Source: a virus. Taken from it: a DNA stretch of 35,949 bases. The notes beneath the pieces were generated by a model. The model worked only from the letters and a program-made list of their open reading frames with translations, had not been told where the DNA came from and ran no database searches. Position 1 is the first letter of the stretch; each line of letters opens with the position of its first letter. The position numbers and the translations under genes are program-made. Of the stretch, positions 15,631 to 22,834 are shown one piece after another. The DNA is taken from the IMG/VR virus record IMGVR_UViG_3300005538_000007, positions 1 to 35,949 of that record. The stretch is one strand, 5' to 3'.

Positions 15631-17136
15631 ATGGCCGATTCGCAGCTCGTGCACGACGAGACCGAGGAGGAGAAGCGCGACCGACCGCTGCTCGCCATGG
15701 CGGACATGCCGGTGGCCGCGCCGGGGAGCACGCCGCCGCCGATCGCCCCGGCCGCGACCGGCGCTCCCGCGGCCAGCGACGCCCCGGCCGGCCTGCCTGC
15801 TTTCGGCGCCCCGATCGCGCCGGCGCCGCCCGCCTCCGCGCCGGCGCCGCCCGTCGCCCCGCGCCCGCCCGCGCCGCCGATGGGTGACGTGGTCACCGGG
15901 CAGACCAGCAGCGGCGGCACCTCGGTCAAGCAGCGGGTCATGAGCCCCGACGAGAAGGCGGCGCAGGCCAAGCTCGACGCCATCGAGCAGAAGGAGGAGG
16001 GCGTCGCTCGCCAGCAGGGCGCGGCCGAGGCGCGCAACGCCGGCCAGGAGTACGACGTCACCCGGCAGACCAACGCCGAGATGGCCGCGGCCGAGGCCCA
16101 GGCCGAGACGGATCGGATCGCCAAGCAGGCGACGCTCGACAAGCTCAACGCGCACATCGCACAGAAGACCGAGGAGTACGCCGGCGCCAAGCCCACGAAC
16201 CTGTGGGACCGCATGAGCAACGGCGCCAAGTTTCTGGCCGGGCTCAGCATCTTCGCCGGCGGCGTCGGCGCCGGGCTCACCCACAGCGGCCAGAACCAGG
16301 CGCTCGAGCAGATCAACCGCGCCATCGAGGATGACTACCAGCGCCAGAAGGACGCCCTCACCAAGAGCAAGGAGTACCTGGCGCTCAAGCGCGAGGACGC
16401 GGCCAAGGCCGAGGAGCTCCTGCGCCACGGCGACTACGACCTGCGCATCAAGAAGCTCGGGATCCTCGAGAAGGGCGAGCGCATGCTGCGCGAGCAGTAC
16501 GCGAAGAACGGCATGAGCGACGCCCAGGCCAACACCGACGCGCGCATCATCGGCATCCAGAAGCAGCGGGCGACCGAGACCGCCCAGCTCCAGAAGGAGT
16601 TCGGGACCGAGATCGACCGCATCCAGCAGACCAGCACACAGCGGGCGCCAGCGGCGTCGCTGCAGGCCGGCCAGACCGCGAACCTGGTCTTCGGCCCCGG
16701 CGGCAAGCCGCTCGGGGTCGCGGCCACGCAGAAGGGGGCCGAGGAGACCAACGAGGCCGTCTCCGGCTACGCGGCCATGCGCAAGGGGCTCAACGAGTAC
16801 CGCGATCTCATCCGCAAGCACGGCTCCGATCTCGTGCTCGACCGGGACACCGCCGGGCGGATGGACGCCCTGCGCGCGAACCTCTTGTTCCAGGCCAACC
16901 ACATGGTCAACACCGGCGTCTTGCGGCCGTCCGAGCAGGAATACTTCGAGTCGATGATCCCGAAGGCGACCGGCTGGTCAGGCACGGTCACGAGCCAGGC
17001 GTCGATGCTGGCCAAGACGAACGAGGTCGAGCGCCAGATCCGCGAGCGCATGGCCAACCACCTCGACCAGGTCGGCGTCGGCCGCAAGCGCGTCGATCTC
17101 ATCGACCAGATGACGAGCGGGAGGCCCGGGGAATGA
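15631..17136 (+). CDS. Internal virion / DNA-ejection-type protein
   Basis: 501 residues. The N-terminal 90 are Ala/Pro-rich and probably disordered. Next come long charged coiled-coil helices (DEKAAQAKLDAIEQKEEGVA), a Gly-rich hydrophobic segment (FLAGLSIFAGGVGAGLTHSG, about residue 205) that could insert into a membrane, and more helices (QRQKDALTKSKEYLALKRED). This is the general plan of podovirus proteins ejected with the DNA. The next gene's ATG overlaps its stop by four bases. Confidence 0.65.
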   Translation: MADSQLVHDETEEEKRDRPLLAMADMPVAAPGSTPPPIAPAATGAPAASDAPAGLPAFGAPIAPAPPASAPAPPVAPRPPAPPMGDVVTGQTSSGGTSVKQRVMSPDEKAAQAKLDAIEQKEEGVARQQGAAEARNAGQEYDVTRQTNAEMAAAEAQAETDRIAKQATLDKLNAHIAQKTEEYAGAKPTNLWDRMSNGAKFLAGLSIFAGGVGAGLTHSGQNQALEQINRAIEDDYQRQKDALTKSKEYLALKREDAAKAEELLRHGDYDLRIKKLGILEKGERMLREQYAKNGMSDAQANTDARIIGIQKQRATETAQLQKEFGTEIDRIQQTSTQRAPAASLQAGQTANLVFGPGGKPLGVAATQKGAEETNEAVSGYAAMRKGLNEYRDLIRKHGSDLVLDRDTAGRMDALRANLLFQANHMVNTGVLRPSEQEYFESMIPKATGWSGTVTSQASMLAKTNEVERQIRERMANHLDQVGVGRKRVDLIDQMTSGRPGE

Positions 17137-18764
17137 GCACACGCGCGCCGCGGGGCATGGGCTTCCGGCCGCACGCCGAGCACCAGACGCCGGCGCAGCA
17201 GGCCTCGCTCAACGACCAGCTCGGCGACGCCTACGCCCAGTGGGCCGAGCAGCAGACCGGCATGAGCCCCGACGAGTGGCGCGCGGCCGAGGACAAGCGC
17301 CGCGCCGACGAGGAGGCGGCCGAGGCGAACAAGCCGAGCGCCCTCGAGTCGTTCGGCCGCGGCGCGCTCCAGGGCGCGACGCTCGGCTTCTCCGACGAGA
17401 TCGGCGGCGCGCTCGAGCACGCGTTCACGAGCAAGTCCTACGAGCAGGCGCGCGACGAGATCCGCGAGAACGACCGGCGCGCGCAGCAGGCCCACCCGCT
17501 CGTCTCGGGCGTGGGCGGGATCCTGGGTGGCCTCGTGCCGGCGCTCGCCACCGGGGGGCTCGGCGAGGGCGCCGCGGCCGCCTCGGTCGGTCGGGCGGCG
17601 CTGACCGGCGCCGGCATGGGGGCGCTCGCCGGGGCCGGCGGCAGCGAGGCCAAGGACGTGGGCAGCATCCTGCGCGACGCCGCGATCGGGGGCGCGCTTG
17701 GGGCCGGCACTGGCGCCCTGGCGCAGAAAGGGGCGAACGCCCTGCTCGCGCGGGCGCCCGAGGCGGCCGACGAGGACCTCATCGCCCAGATCACGGGCGG
17801 GCGGGCGACCAAGGCCGGCAAGGCGGTGTGGAAGGACTCCGGGATCAAGGCCGAGACCGCGCGCAAGTTCGGGCTCGACAAGGTGGCCGGAGCGGAGCCG
17901 GCCGAGCTCGCCGCCGCGGCGGAGGCGCCCAAGGCCCAGGTCGGCCAGGCCATCGGCGATGTGTTCCGGAGCGCCGACGCGCAGAGCCCGGGGCTCCCGC
18001 TGCCCAAGCTCAAGAGCGCGCTGACGGCGCTCGAGCAGGACTACCGCGCGAATCCCGCCACGCGCCCGGTGGCCGACGCGGTCAAAGGCCAGATCGAGGA
18101 CATGGAAGCGGCCTGGGGGAGCCTGCCCCAGGTCAACGGCGTGCCGCACGTCCCGGCCGAGAAGGTCTGGCAGTACGCCTCCGAGCTCGGCGACATCGGC
18201 TTTCGCAACGCCGGCCTCGATCCCAAGACCGCGGTGCGCGCGCAGCAGCAGGCGTGGGGCGCGGTCAAGGATCTCCTCACCGACCACGTCGAGAGCGTCA
18301 CCCCGGGCGCCAAGGAGACGCTCGCGGGCCTCAACCAGGACTACCAGGGGCTCAAGGCGATCTCGAACATCGCGCGCGAGCGGGCCCAGCTCCCGCCGCC
18401 CTCGCGCGCCGCCGGCGGCCTCCGCAACGCCGTCGAGGGCGCGACGCGCACCGCCGGGGTGCTCCACTCGCTCGGCACCGGCAACCCGCTGCCCGCCCTG
18501 GCCGCGGTCGCGGGCGTCCCGGCCATGCGCGCCAGCAGCCGGGCGGCCACCGCCGCCCTGGCCGACGTCGTGCGCTCGGCTCGAGCGGGCAGCGTCTCGG
18601 CGCGGCAGATCCAGCGCGCGCTGCAGATCGGCGTGCCCCGATCGGCGATCGACGGCGTGCTTGGCCTCTACCGGGCGGCCAGGCCCGCCGCGGAGCCCGA
18701 GGACGAGCCAGGAGCCGCGCCCGGGCCCGCCGAGCCTCCTGGCCTGCTGGCGGGCGCCCCGTGA
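17133..18764 (+). CDS. DNA-ejection protein with glycine-zipper membrane segments
   Basis: 543 residues. The diagnostic-looking stretch is SFGRGALQGATLGFSDEIGG (about 71-90); this R-G-x-x-Q-G-x-T-x-G-F-x-D-E-I pattern recurs in phage ejection proteins. After it come several Gly/Ala-zipper hydrophobic segments (GVGGILGGLVPALATGGLG, AAIGGALGAGTGALAQKG), suited to pore formation, then long helical domains. It probably works with the neighbouring proteins to move DNA across the cell envelope. The C-terminus is Pro-rich. Coupled to both neighbours by ATGA/GTGA overlaps. Confidence 0.7.
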   Translation: MSTRAPRGMGFRPHAEHQTPAQQASLNDQLGDAYAQWAEQQTGMSPDEWRAAEDKRRADEEAAEANKPSALESFGRGALQGATLGFSDEIGGALEHAFTSKSYEQARDEIRENDRRAQQAHPLVSGVGGILGGLVPALATGGLGEGAAAASVGRAALTGAGMGALAGAGGSEAKDVGSILRDAAIGGALGAGTGALAQKGANALLARAPEAADEDLIAQITGGRATKAGKAVWKDSGIKAETARKFGLDKVAGAEPAELAAAAEAPKAQVGQAIGDVFRSADAQSPGLPLPKLKSALTALEQDYRANPATRPVADAVKGQIEDMEAAWGSLPQVNGVPHVPAEKVWQYASELGDIGFRNAGLDPKTAVRAQQQAWGAVKDLLTDHVESVTPGAKETLAGLNQDYQGLKAISNIARERAQLPPPSRAAGGLRNAVEGATRTAGVLHSLGTGNPLPALAAVAGVPAMRASSRAATAALADVVRSARAGSVSARQIQRALQIGVPRSAIDGVLGLYRAARPAAEPEDEPGAAPGPAEPPGLLAGAP

Positions 18765-19504
18765 ACCTGCCGCTCGCTGCCGAGGCCCTGGTGGCCACCG
18801 GCGGGCTTTTCCGGGCCGAGCCGCTCGGGCCCGCCGACGCGCGCGCCGCGGCCGAGCTGCCGCGCGACTGGCAGGAGCACGTCGTCGCCATCCTCGACGA
18901 GAAGCGTCGGCCAGGCCGGCCGCCCAAGGCCAAGCAGGTCGACTACCTGCACACCTGGGACAAGCTCAAGGCCCAGCGCGACGATCGCCCGCTCGTGATG
19001 GGCATGAACGACGAGCAGGTCGGGCTCGCCTACCTCGAAGCGCTGCGCCGCGCGCGCGGCTACCTCGAGCAGCAGTGGCGCCCCATGTCGATGGACACCC
19101 TGCTCGGGCCCAAGCTGCTCGAGCCGCCACTGTCCGAGCAGCAGCGCGCCTCAGACCTCTACGCGACGGTGGCCGAGCCGACGACCGTCCTGCGCGACAT
19201 GGCCGCCGGCTGCCTCATCGGCGAGACCGCGGCCGCCTTCCGCGCGGTCTACCCGGCGCTGGCCGGGATGCTCGACGACATGATCAACGCCGAGCTGCTG
19301 CGGCGGCGGACCAAGGCGCGCAGCTACGAGGCGCCATGGAGCGCGGAGCAGGCCATCCGGGTGCTGCGTCAGATGCCCGCGGGCGCGACGCTGGCGCCGC
19401 TGCCCACCGGGGCGCCCAAGGCGCCGCCCAAGATCGACATCGCCATCAAGCGGCAACCGAGCGACCTCCACTCGCGCGCCCAGTCGGTTGCGGCCGGCGA
19501 CTGA
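18761..19504 (+). CDS. Hypothetical virion-module protein, 247 aa
   Basis: GTG start overlaps the previous stop as GTGA. Largely helical; segments include LPRDWQEHVVAILDEKRRPG, GMNDEQVGLAYLEALRRARG and a C-terminal SAEQAIRVLRQMPAGATLA. No family is recognised. A short basic Pro/Arg/Lys motif (RRPGRPPKAKQ) could contact DNA. Being the last gene of the ejection group, it is likely a further internal or assembly protein. A promoter and leader for the next gene follow. Confidence 0.6.
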   Translation: MNLPLAAEALVATGGLFRAEPLGPADARAAAELPRDWQEHVVAILDEKRRPGRPPKAKQVDYLHTWDKLKAQRDDRPLVMGMNDEQVGLAYLEALRRARGYLEQQWRPMSMDTLLGPKLLEPPLSEQQRASDLYATVAEPTTVLRDMAAGCLIGETAAAFRAVYPALAGMLDDMINAELLRRRTKARSYEAPWSAEQAIRVLRQMPAGATLAPLPTGAPKAPPKIDIAIKRQPSDLHSRAQSVAAGD

Positions 19505-19517
19505 CCGGTGCTACGCT
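19488..19517 (+). promoter_or_regulatory. Candidate promoter for the fibre genes
   Basis: TTGCGG (19488-19493), an 18-base spacer, and TACGCT (19512-19517) preceded by TG, an extended -10 element. The start of transcription would fall near 19524, ahead of a leader hairpin and a strong ribosome site for the gene at 19580. It overlaps the end of the preceding gene. Supported only by similarity to sigma70-type boxes. Confidence 0.45.
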
Positions 19518-19537
19518 CTTTGTCAGGAGGGACGTCC

Positions 19538-19558
19538 AGACAGGGTCAACCCCTGTCT
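19538..19558 (+). promoter_or_regulatory. Leader hairpin before the fibre-module gene
   Basis: AGACAGGG and CCCTGTCT pair over 8 bp around a TCAAC loop. No T-run follows, so it is not a good terminator. It lies ten bases upstream of AGGAGG (19568-19573), the ribosome site of the next gene, and would stand at the 5' end of a transcript from the candidate promoter. A 5' stabilising hairpin for a highly expressed virion gene is a reasonable reading. Confidence 0.55.
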
Positions 19559-19579
19559 TAATCCGACAGGAGGACTCCC

Positions 19580-20026
19580 TTGAGCGCGAAGCACACGATT
19601 CAGGGCAGCAAGGTCCTGAACGCCGTCGCGGTCTCCGGCACCAACACGTACTACTCGGGTGCCACCGCGGATTCGCTCGGGGGTCCGGCCGCCAACCCGA
19701 TCGGCACCGCGATCCCCTACGCGGACACGGTCTCGGCGGTCATCAACTTCACGTCGACCCCGAACGGCACGCTGACCGTCGAGGTGAGCGACTCGAGCGA
19801 CGCCGACGTCCGCGACGGCAAGGACCTGTGGGTGACGTACACGCCGCTCAACAGCAACGGCTTCGTCAACGGCGTCGCCACGGTCACGAGCGGGGCCATC
19901 GCCTCGGGCTCGAATCCGGAAGGGGTGAAGCTCAAGCCGGGCTTCACCCGCCTGCGGTTCAAGTACGTCAACAGCAGCGGCAGCGGCACGCTGACGATCA
20001 TCCTCAGCGTCAAGGGCGGGATCTGA
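19580..20026 (+). CDS. Beta-rich virion surface protein, 148 aa
   Basis: TTG start six bases after a perfect AGGAGG. The product is Ser/Thr/Gly/Asn-rich with regular strands: TVSAVINFTSTPNGTLTVEV, RLRFKYVNSSGSGTLTIILS. The pattern fits a jelly-roll-like decoration or tail-attached protein. Having its own promoter, leader hairpin and strong ribosome site suggests high copy number. No specific family is assigned. Confidence 0.65.
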   Translation: MSAKHTIQGSKVLNAVAVSGTNTYYSGATADSLGGPAANPIGTAIPYADTVSAVINFTSTPNGTLTVEVSDSSDADVRDGKDLWVTYTPLNSNGFVNGVATVTSGAIASGSNPEGVKLKPGFTRLRFKYVNSSGSGTLTIILSVKGGI

Positions 20027-20029
20027 TCC

Positions 20030-20716
20030 GTGTCCACTGTCGTCGCGACCGACGAGACGACCGGCGGGTCCTCCGACCCGTACAATATCGCCGGGCTCAC
20101 CGACGGGTCGATCGTCAAGAAGAGCGGCACCGCGCTGATCGCCGCAGTCGCGGGCACCGACTACGTCTTCCCGGGCGGCGTTGCTGGCGGCCAGACCGTC
20201 AAGGGCGGCGCGAGCGCGTCCGACAACCTCACGCTCAGCTCGACATCGAATGCGACCAAGGGCCAGGTCATCCTGGGCTCGAGCTCGGGCGTCGTGTTCG
20301 ATGAAGTTCACAACCGCCTCTGCGTCGGCGCGGCGCCCACCTTCAATGCACTGGAGGTGCACAGCGGATCGCTCGGCTTCACCGGCTCTGAGACGGGGCT
20401 CTCGGGCACAAACAGCGGATTCGGCGGGTCAGCCCACACGCTCACCTGCCAGGTCGGCGGCGCCGAAAAATGGCGCATCACTGACACGGACTCCAACTTC
20501 CAGTGGAAGGGCTCGAGCTTCCTGCTGGCCTCCGCTGTCCTCGCCACCAACGCCACCGACGGATTCGCATACATCCCCACGTGCGCCGGGGCGCCGACCG
20601 GGACGCCGACCGCGCACACCGGCGGAGTCGCGATCGTTTGGGACACGACGAATCACAAGTTCTGGGTCTACGACGGCGCCTGGAAGGGCGGCACGGCCCC
20701 GGGCGTCTGGAGCTAA
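20030..20716 (+). CDS. Tail fibre-like protein
   Basis: 228 residues, GTG start. Fibre-like features are GTDYVFPGGVAGGQTVKGGA, then ASDNLTLSSTSNATKGQVIL and the C-terminal ATDGFAYIPTCAGAPTGTPT followed by IVWDTTNHKFWVYDGAWKGG. This last motif (F-x-Y-I-P-x-x-x-G-x-P-T-G...D-T-x-x-x-K-x-W-V-Y-x-G-x-W) is widespread at the ends of phage fibre proteins and is the main support. It is probably a receptor-contacting or fibre-tip component; no enzymatic domain is seen. Confidence 0.75.
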   Translation: MSTVVATDETTGGSSDPYNIAGLTDGSIVKKSGTALIAAVAGTDYVFPGGVAGGQTVKGGASASDNLTLSSTSNATKGQVILGSSSGVVFDEVHNRLCVGAAPTFNALEVHSGSLGFTGSETGLSGTNSGFGGSAHTLTCQVGGAEKWRITDTDSNFQWKGSSFLLASAVLATNATDGFAYIPTCAGAPTGTPTAHTGGVAIVWDTTNHKFWVYDGAWKGGTAPGVWS

Positions 20717-20728
20717 GGAGCGTTCACG

Positions 20729-21061
20729 ATGGCCAACGGTGACATCAGCCTGTCGAGTCCGAAGACCATCAGCGTGCCGACGCTGCAACTGGCGTCGGTG
20801 CTGCTCGACCTCGTCGGCAACTCCGTCCAGCTCGTCTATCTCGAGGCGGGGACCGGCGTCGTCCACGTCGTCGTGGTGACCGACACCGGCGCCGTCGGCG
20901 TCGACTACAGCGGCGGCGTCTTCACCGACAGCGTCAAGCGCGTGATCTCCGGGGAGTTCACCAAGCTCCTCGGACTTCTCTTCAAGGCCGGTGCCCGGAC
21001 CACGCTCACGCAGACGCTCATCACCGACGGGGTGCTGACGGTCGCGGGCACCGTCGGCTGA
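20729..21061 (+). CDS. Fibre-module hypothetical protein, 110 aa
   Basis: AAGGAG lies nine bases before the ATG. A Val/Leu/Thr-rich beta protein: TISVPTLQLASVLLDLVGNS, VVHVVVVTDTGAVGVDYSG and a C-terminal DGVLTVAGTVG. No family is recognised. It sits between the fibre-like gene and the lysis region and may be a fibre accessory. The stop overlaps the following ATG by one base. Confidence 0.58.
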   Translation: MANGDISLSSPKTISVPTLQLASVLLDLVGNSVQLVYLEAGTGVVHVVVVTDTGAVGVDYSGGVFTDSVKRVISGEFTKLLGLLFKAGARTTLTQTLITDGVLTVAGTVG

Positions 21062-21309
21062 TGTTGCTGACGGGCGCGGCGCTCAAGGCGCAGATCGGGG
21101 CGCAGTTGCAGGCCATGGACAACATGGCCGCGAAACTGGCCGAGGACGGACAGATCGTCGCCGCCGGCATCATGTCGGGCGGTCGCATGGCCATCGCCGT
21201 TCTGCATAATCGGCTCATCGACCTCGAGAGCCCGCCAGGGCCGCCGCCGGAGTCCGCCGCGCCTCCGGGCGAGGCCACGCCGCCGGAGCCCGCGGAGCCC
21301 GCGCCGTGA
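21061..21309 (+). CDS. Hypothetical helical protein, 82 aa
   Basis: The first 55 residues are an amphipathic helix pair (LLTGAALKAQIGAQLQAMDN; GRMAIAVLHNRLIDLE). The rest is a Pro/Glu/Ala tail (PPGPPPESAAPPGEATPPEP), likely disordered. It overlaps the next gene by four bases. There is no signal peptide or clear transmembrane segment. No family is recognised; it opens the run of small lysis-region genes. Confidence 0.55.
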   Translation: MLLTGAALKAQIGAQLQAMDNMAAKLAEDGQIVAAGIMSGGRMAIAVLHNRLIDLESPPGPPPESAAPPGEATPPEPAEPAP

Positions 21310-21593
21310 CCATCGGCGAGGTGGTCTCGGTCGCGGTCCCGCTCACCACGGCGCTACTCGGCGTCGGTCGCGCGCTCGCGCAGTTGCTCCAGGTGGTCGA
21401 CCGGGTGAAGAAGCTGGAGGATGCGCGCCTCGCCCAGGGCGAGCGGCTGGGACGGATCGAGCAGGCCACCGACCTCTACGGCGGCCGCGTCGAGGAGCTA
21501 TCGCGCACGGTGCACAGCCCCCGGCGGAAGACGACTGCTATTAGCCTTCCGGCCGTGAGTCGCGATACACTTCCCCCGACGGACAAAGGATGA
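21306..21593 (+). CDS. Small membrane-associated protein with coiled coil (holin/antiholin candidate)
   Basis: GTG start overlapping the previous stop. Residues 1-30 (TIGEVVSVAVPLTTALLGVG) form a moderately hydrophobic segment, followed by a charged helix with heptad spacing (LLQVVDRVKKLEDARLAQGE). One N-terminal membrane helix plus a coiled coil occurs in small lysis accessory proteins, but also in unrelated proteins. The C-terminal third is polar. Role inferred from location before the other membrane proteins and the endolysin. Confidence 0.5.
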   Translation: MTIGEVVSVAVPLTTALLGVGRALAQLLQVVDRVKKLEDARLAQGERLGRIEQATDLYGGRVEELSRTVHSPRRKTTAISLPAVSRDTLPPTDKG

Positions 21594-21904
21594 GCCTTGG
21601 CCCGGACGACAAGACCCCGGCCGTCTCCGCTGCATCGCTGCAGCTTGCGGACGCCGCGGTCGCGCTGTCGACGGTCGCGAGCCGCCTCGCCAACGCCGCC
21701 GAGCTGGCCGAGGTGGCCGCCGGCCACTGCCTCGAAGCGTCCCGCCTGGTCAACTCGTCCGACAGCCACGGCAGCGTCGATCCGCGGGCACTGCTCGCCC
21801 AGCACGAGGAGCTGCTTGGTCACCTCGCCGAAGGCGTCCACGACACGAGGCGCGCGGTGAGATCAGCCCGGCTCGCGCTGGAGAAGAAGGGAACCCCGCC
21901 ATGA
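21590..21904 (+). CDS. Hypothetical all-helical protein, 104 aa
   Basis: Ala/Leu/Val-rich helices (SLQLADAAVALSTVASRLAN, ELAEVAAGHCLEASRLVNSS, and HEELLGHLAEGVHDTRRAV) suggest a three-helix bundle. No membrane segment or known motif is visible. An AAAGGA ribosome site overlaps the end of the preceding gene, and the next ATG overlaps its stop, so it belongs to the same translationally coupled run. Confidence 0.55.
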   Translation: MSLGPDDKTPAVSAASLQLADAAVALSTVASRLANAAELAEVAAGHCLEASRLVNSSDSHGSVDPRALLAQHEELLGHLAEGVHDTRRAVRSARLALEKKGTPP

Positions 21905-22035
21905 AGGACTGGGCAAAGGTGGTCGCGCTCGTCTGCCTGCTCGCGGGCCTTTGCTATGTGCCGGCCTGGCTCGCGTTTCGGAATTACCGCGAGTGCCGCC
22001 GCCACGGCTTCACGTTCCTCTATTGCGTGCGCTGA
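21901..22035 (+). CDS. Small single-pass membrane protein, 44 aa
   Basis: The ATG overlaps the previous stop. The product is MKDWAKVVALVCLLAGLCYV... with one clear transmembrane helix (residues 6-25), then NYRECRRHGFTFLYCVR. The motif E-C-R-x-x-G-F-x-x-x-Y-C is one I recall from short membrane proteins in phage lysis regions; its function is not known. The two cysteines near the end could form a disulfide. It is too short for most gene callers, but packing and motif support it. Confidence 0.72.
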   Translation: MKDWAKVVALVCLLAGLCYVPAWLAFRNYRECRRHGFTFLYCVR

Positions 22036-22047
22036 CAGGAGATGACC

Positions 22048-22830
22048 ATGAAGAACTTCGTTCACCGCATCGCCGCCGCCTTGGGGGCGGTCGCTGTCGT
22101 CCTGCCCGCCACCGGCTCTGTGGCTCTGCCGACCTGGCTCGCGGTCCTGGTCGCGGTCGTGGGTGGCTTTGCGCTGCTCTTCACCAACGTCGACAAGGTG
22201 CTGAACACGGGCGCGCCGCCCACGCCACCCGGCCCCATCGGCTCAGGGAAGACCGGCTCGGGCTCGATCGGCCCGCTCGCGTTCGTGATGGTCGCGCTCG
22301 CGGCTCTCAGTGCGCCTGGGCGTAACGCGTCTGCTGAGCCGGCTGGCGAACATTTCGCCGATTTCGGTTTTGCTCAAGGCGCGTCGCCCAGCGACAGTTC
22401 GCCGGCCGATAGCCATCGTTATTGTCGATGCGGTCGAGCGAGTAGCCGGGTCCTGGCCATTTTCCCATGTCTCGAAAGAACCGCAGGAAGGACTTGCGCC
22501 AGGCTTCGCACACGCGAATGCCCCGACCGCCATAGTCCTTCCAGCCCTTGCTCGTCTGGTCGCTGCAACGTCGGATCATGTCTCGCCATGCGCGGTACTC
22601 GCGCGTTGTGGACCCGCGGCGGGCCTGGCCATGCCTTGTGGAGCGCGCGGTCAGTTGCTCGGTCCGGAGACATCCGCAGGAGCGCGTTCTTCCTCCAAGC
22701 AAGGATGACCGGCAGATCTCGAGCTGCTGACCGCAGGCACATATGGCGGTCCATCGCGATGAGCCAGCATAGGCCGCGACGCGAAGCCGGCCGAACTTGC
22801 GCCCTGTCAGGTCGATCAGCGGAGGCATGA
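22048..22830 (+). CDS. Holin-like gene whose 3' half is overlain by an antisense HNH gene
   Basis: The second ATG, six bases after AGGAG, is preferred over 22042. Only the first 86 or so codons look like protein: MKNFVHRIAAALGAVAVVLP, a second hydrophobic helix TWLAVLVAVVGGFALLFTNV, a Gly/Pro linker and a third short hydrophobic stretch LAFVMVALAALS. Two or three membrane helices in a small late gene suit a holin. From 22307 onward the frame is simply the antisense of an HNH gene and reads as Cys/Arg/Ser-rich nonsense. The original 3' end was probably lost or replaced, so the real product may differ. Confidence 0.5.
   Translation: MKNFVHRIAAALGAVAVVLPATGSVALPTWLAVLVAVVGGFALLFTNVDKVLNTGAPPTPPGPIGSGKTGSGSIGPLAFVMVALAALSAPGRNASAEPAGEHFADFGFAQGASPSDSSPADSHRYCRCGRASSRVLAIFPCLERTAGRTCARLRTRECPDRHSPSSPCSSGRCNVGSCLAMRGTRALWTRGGPGHALWSARSVARSGDIRRSAFFLQARMTGRSRAADRRHIWRSIAMSQHRPRREAGRTCALSGRSAEA
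22307..22828 (-). CDS. HNH homing endonuclease-type protein
   Basis: 173 residues on the strand opposite its neighbours. It starts LIDLTGRKFGRLRV, then a zinc-type block (ICACGQQLE...SCGCL), TREYRAWRDMIRRC, a YGGRGIRVCEAW motif, and the HNH core SLDRIDNNDGYRPANCRWAT with a distal EQNRNRR. This is the standard layout of phage and mobile HNH endonucleases related to AP2-HNH proteins; catalytic-type residues (D132, D135, N144, N154) are present, so it looks intact. Such genes spread by cutting uninvaded DNA. It lies within the holin-like reading frame, pointing to an insertion there. Confidence 0.88.
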   Translation of the reverse strand: MPPLIDLTGRKFGRLRVAAYAGSSRWTAICACGQQLEICRSSLLGGRTRSCGCLRTEQLTARSTRHGQARRGSTTREYRAWRDMIRRCSDQTSKGWKDYGGRGIRVCEAWRKSFLRFFRDMGKWPGPGYSLDRIDNNDGYRPANCRWATRLEQNRNRRNVRQPAQQTRYAQAH

Positions 22831-22834
22831 GCCA

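Noticed and set aside
14140-16902. A minus-strand open frame of 920 codons
   Set aside because: It is antisense to the S74 and ejection-protein genes. Repetitive Leu/Gly/Val/Arg content reflects Gln/Ala-rich codons read backwards.
19538-19558. Intrinsic terminator before the fibre genes
   Set aside because: The hairpin is good but is followed by TAATCC rather than a T-run, and it sits between a candidate promoter and a ribosome site, so a leader hairpin is more likely.
22048-22828. Group I intron or intein hosting the HNH gene
   Set aside because: The HNH gene is antisense to the surrounding genes, and no split second half of the holin-like protein or intein splicing motifs could be seen after it.
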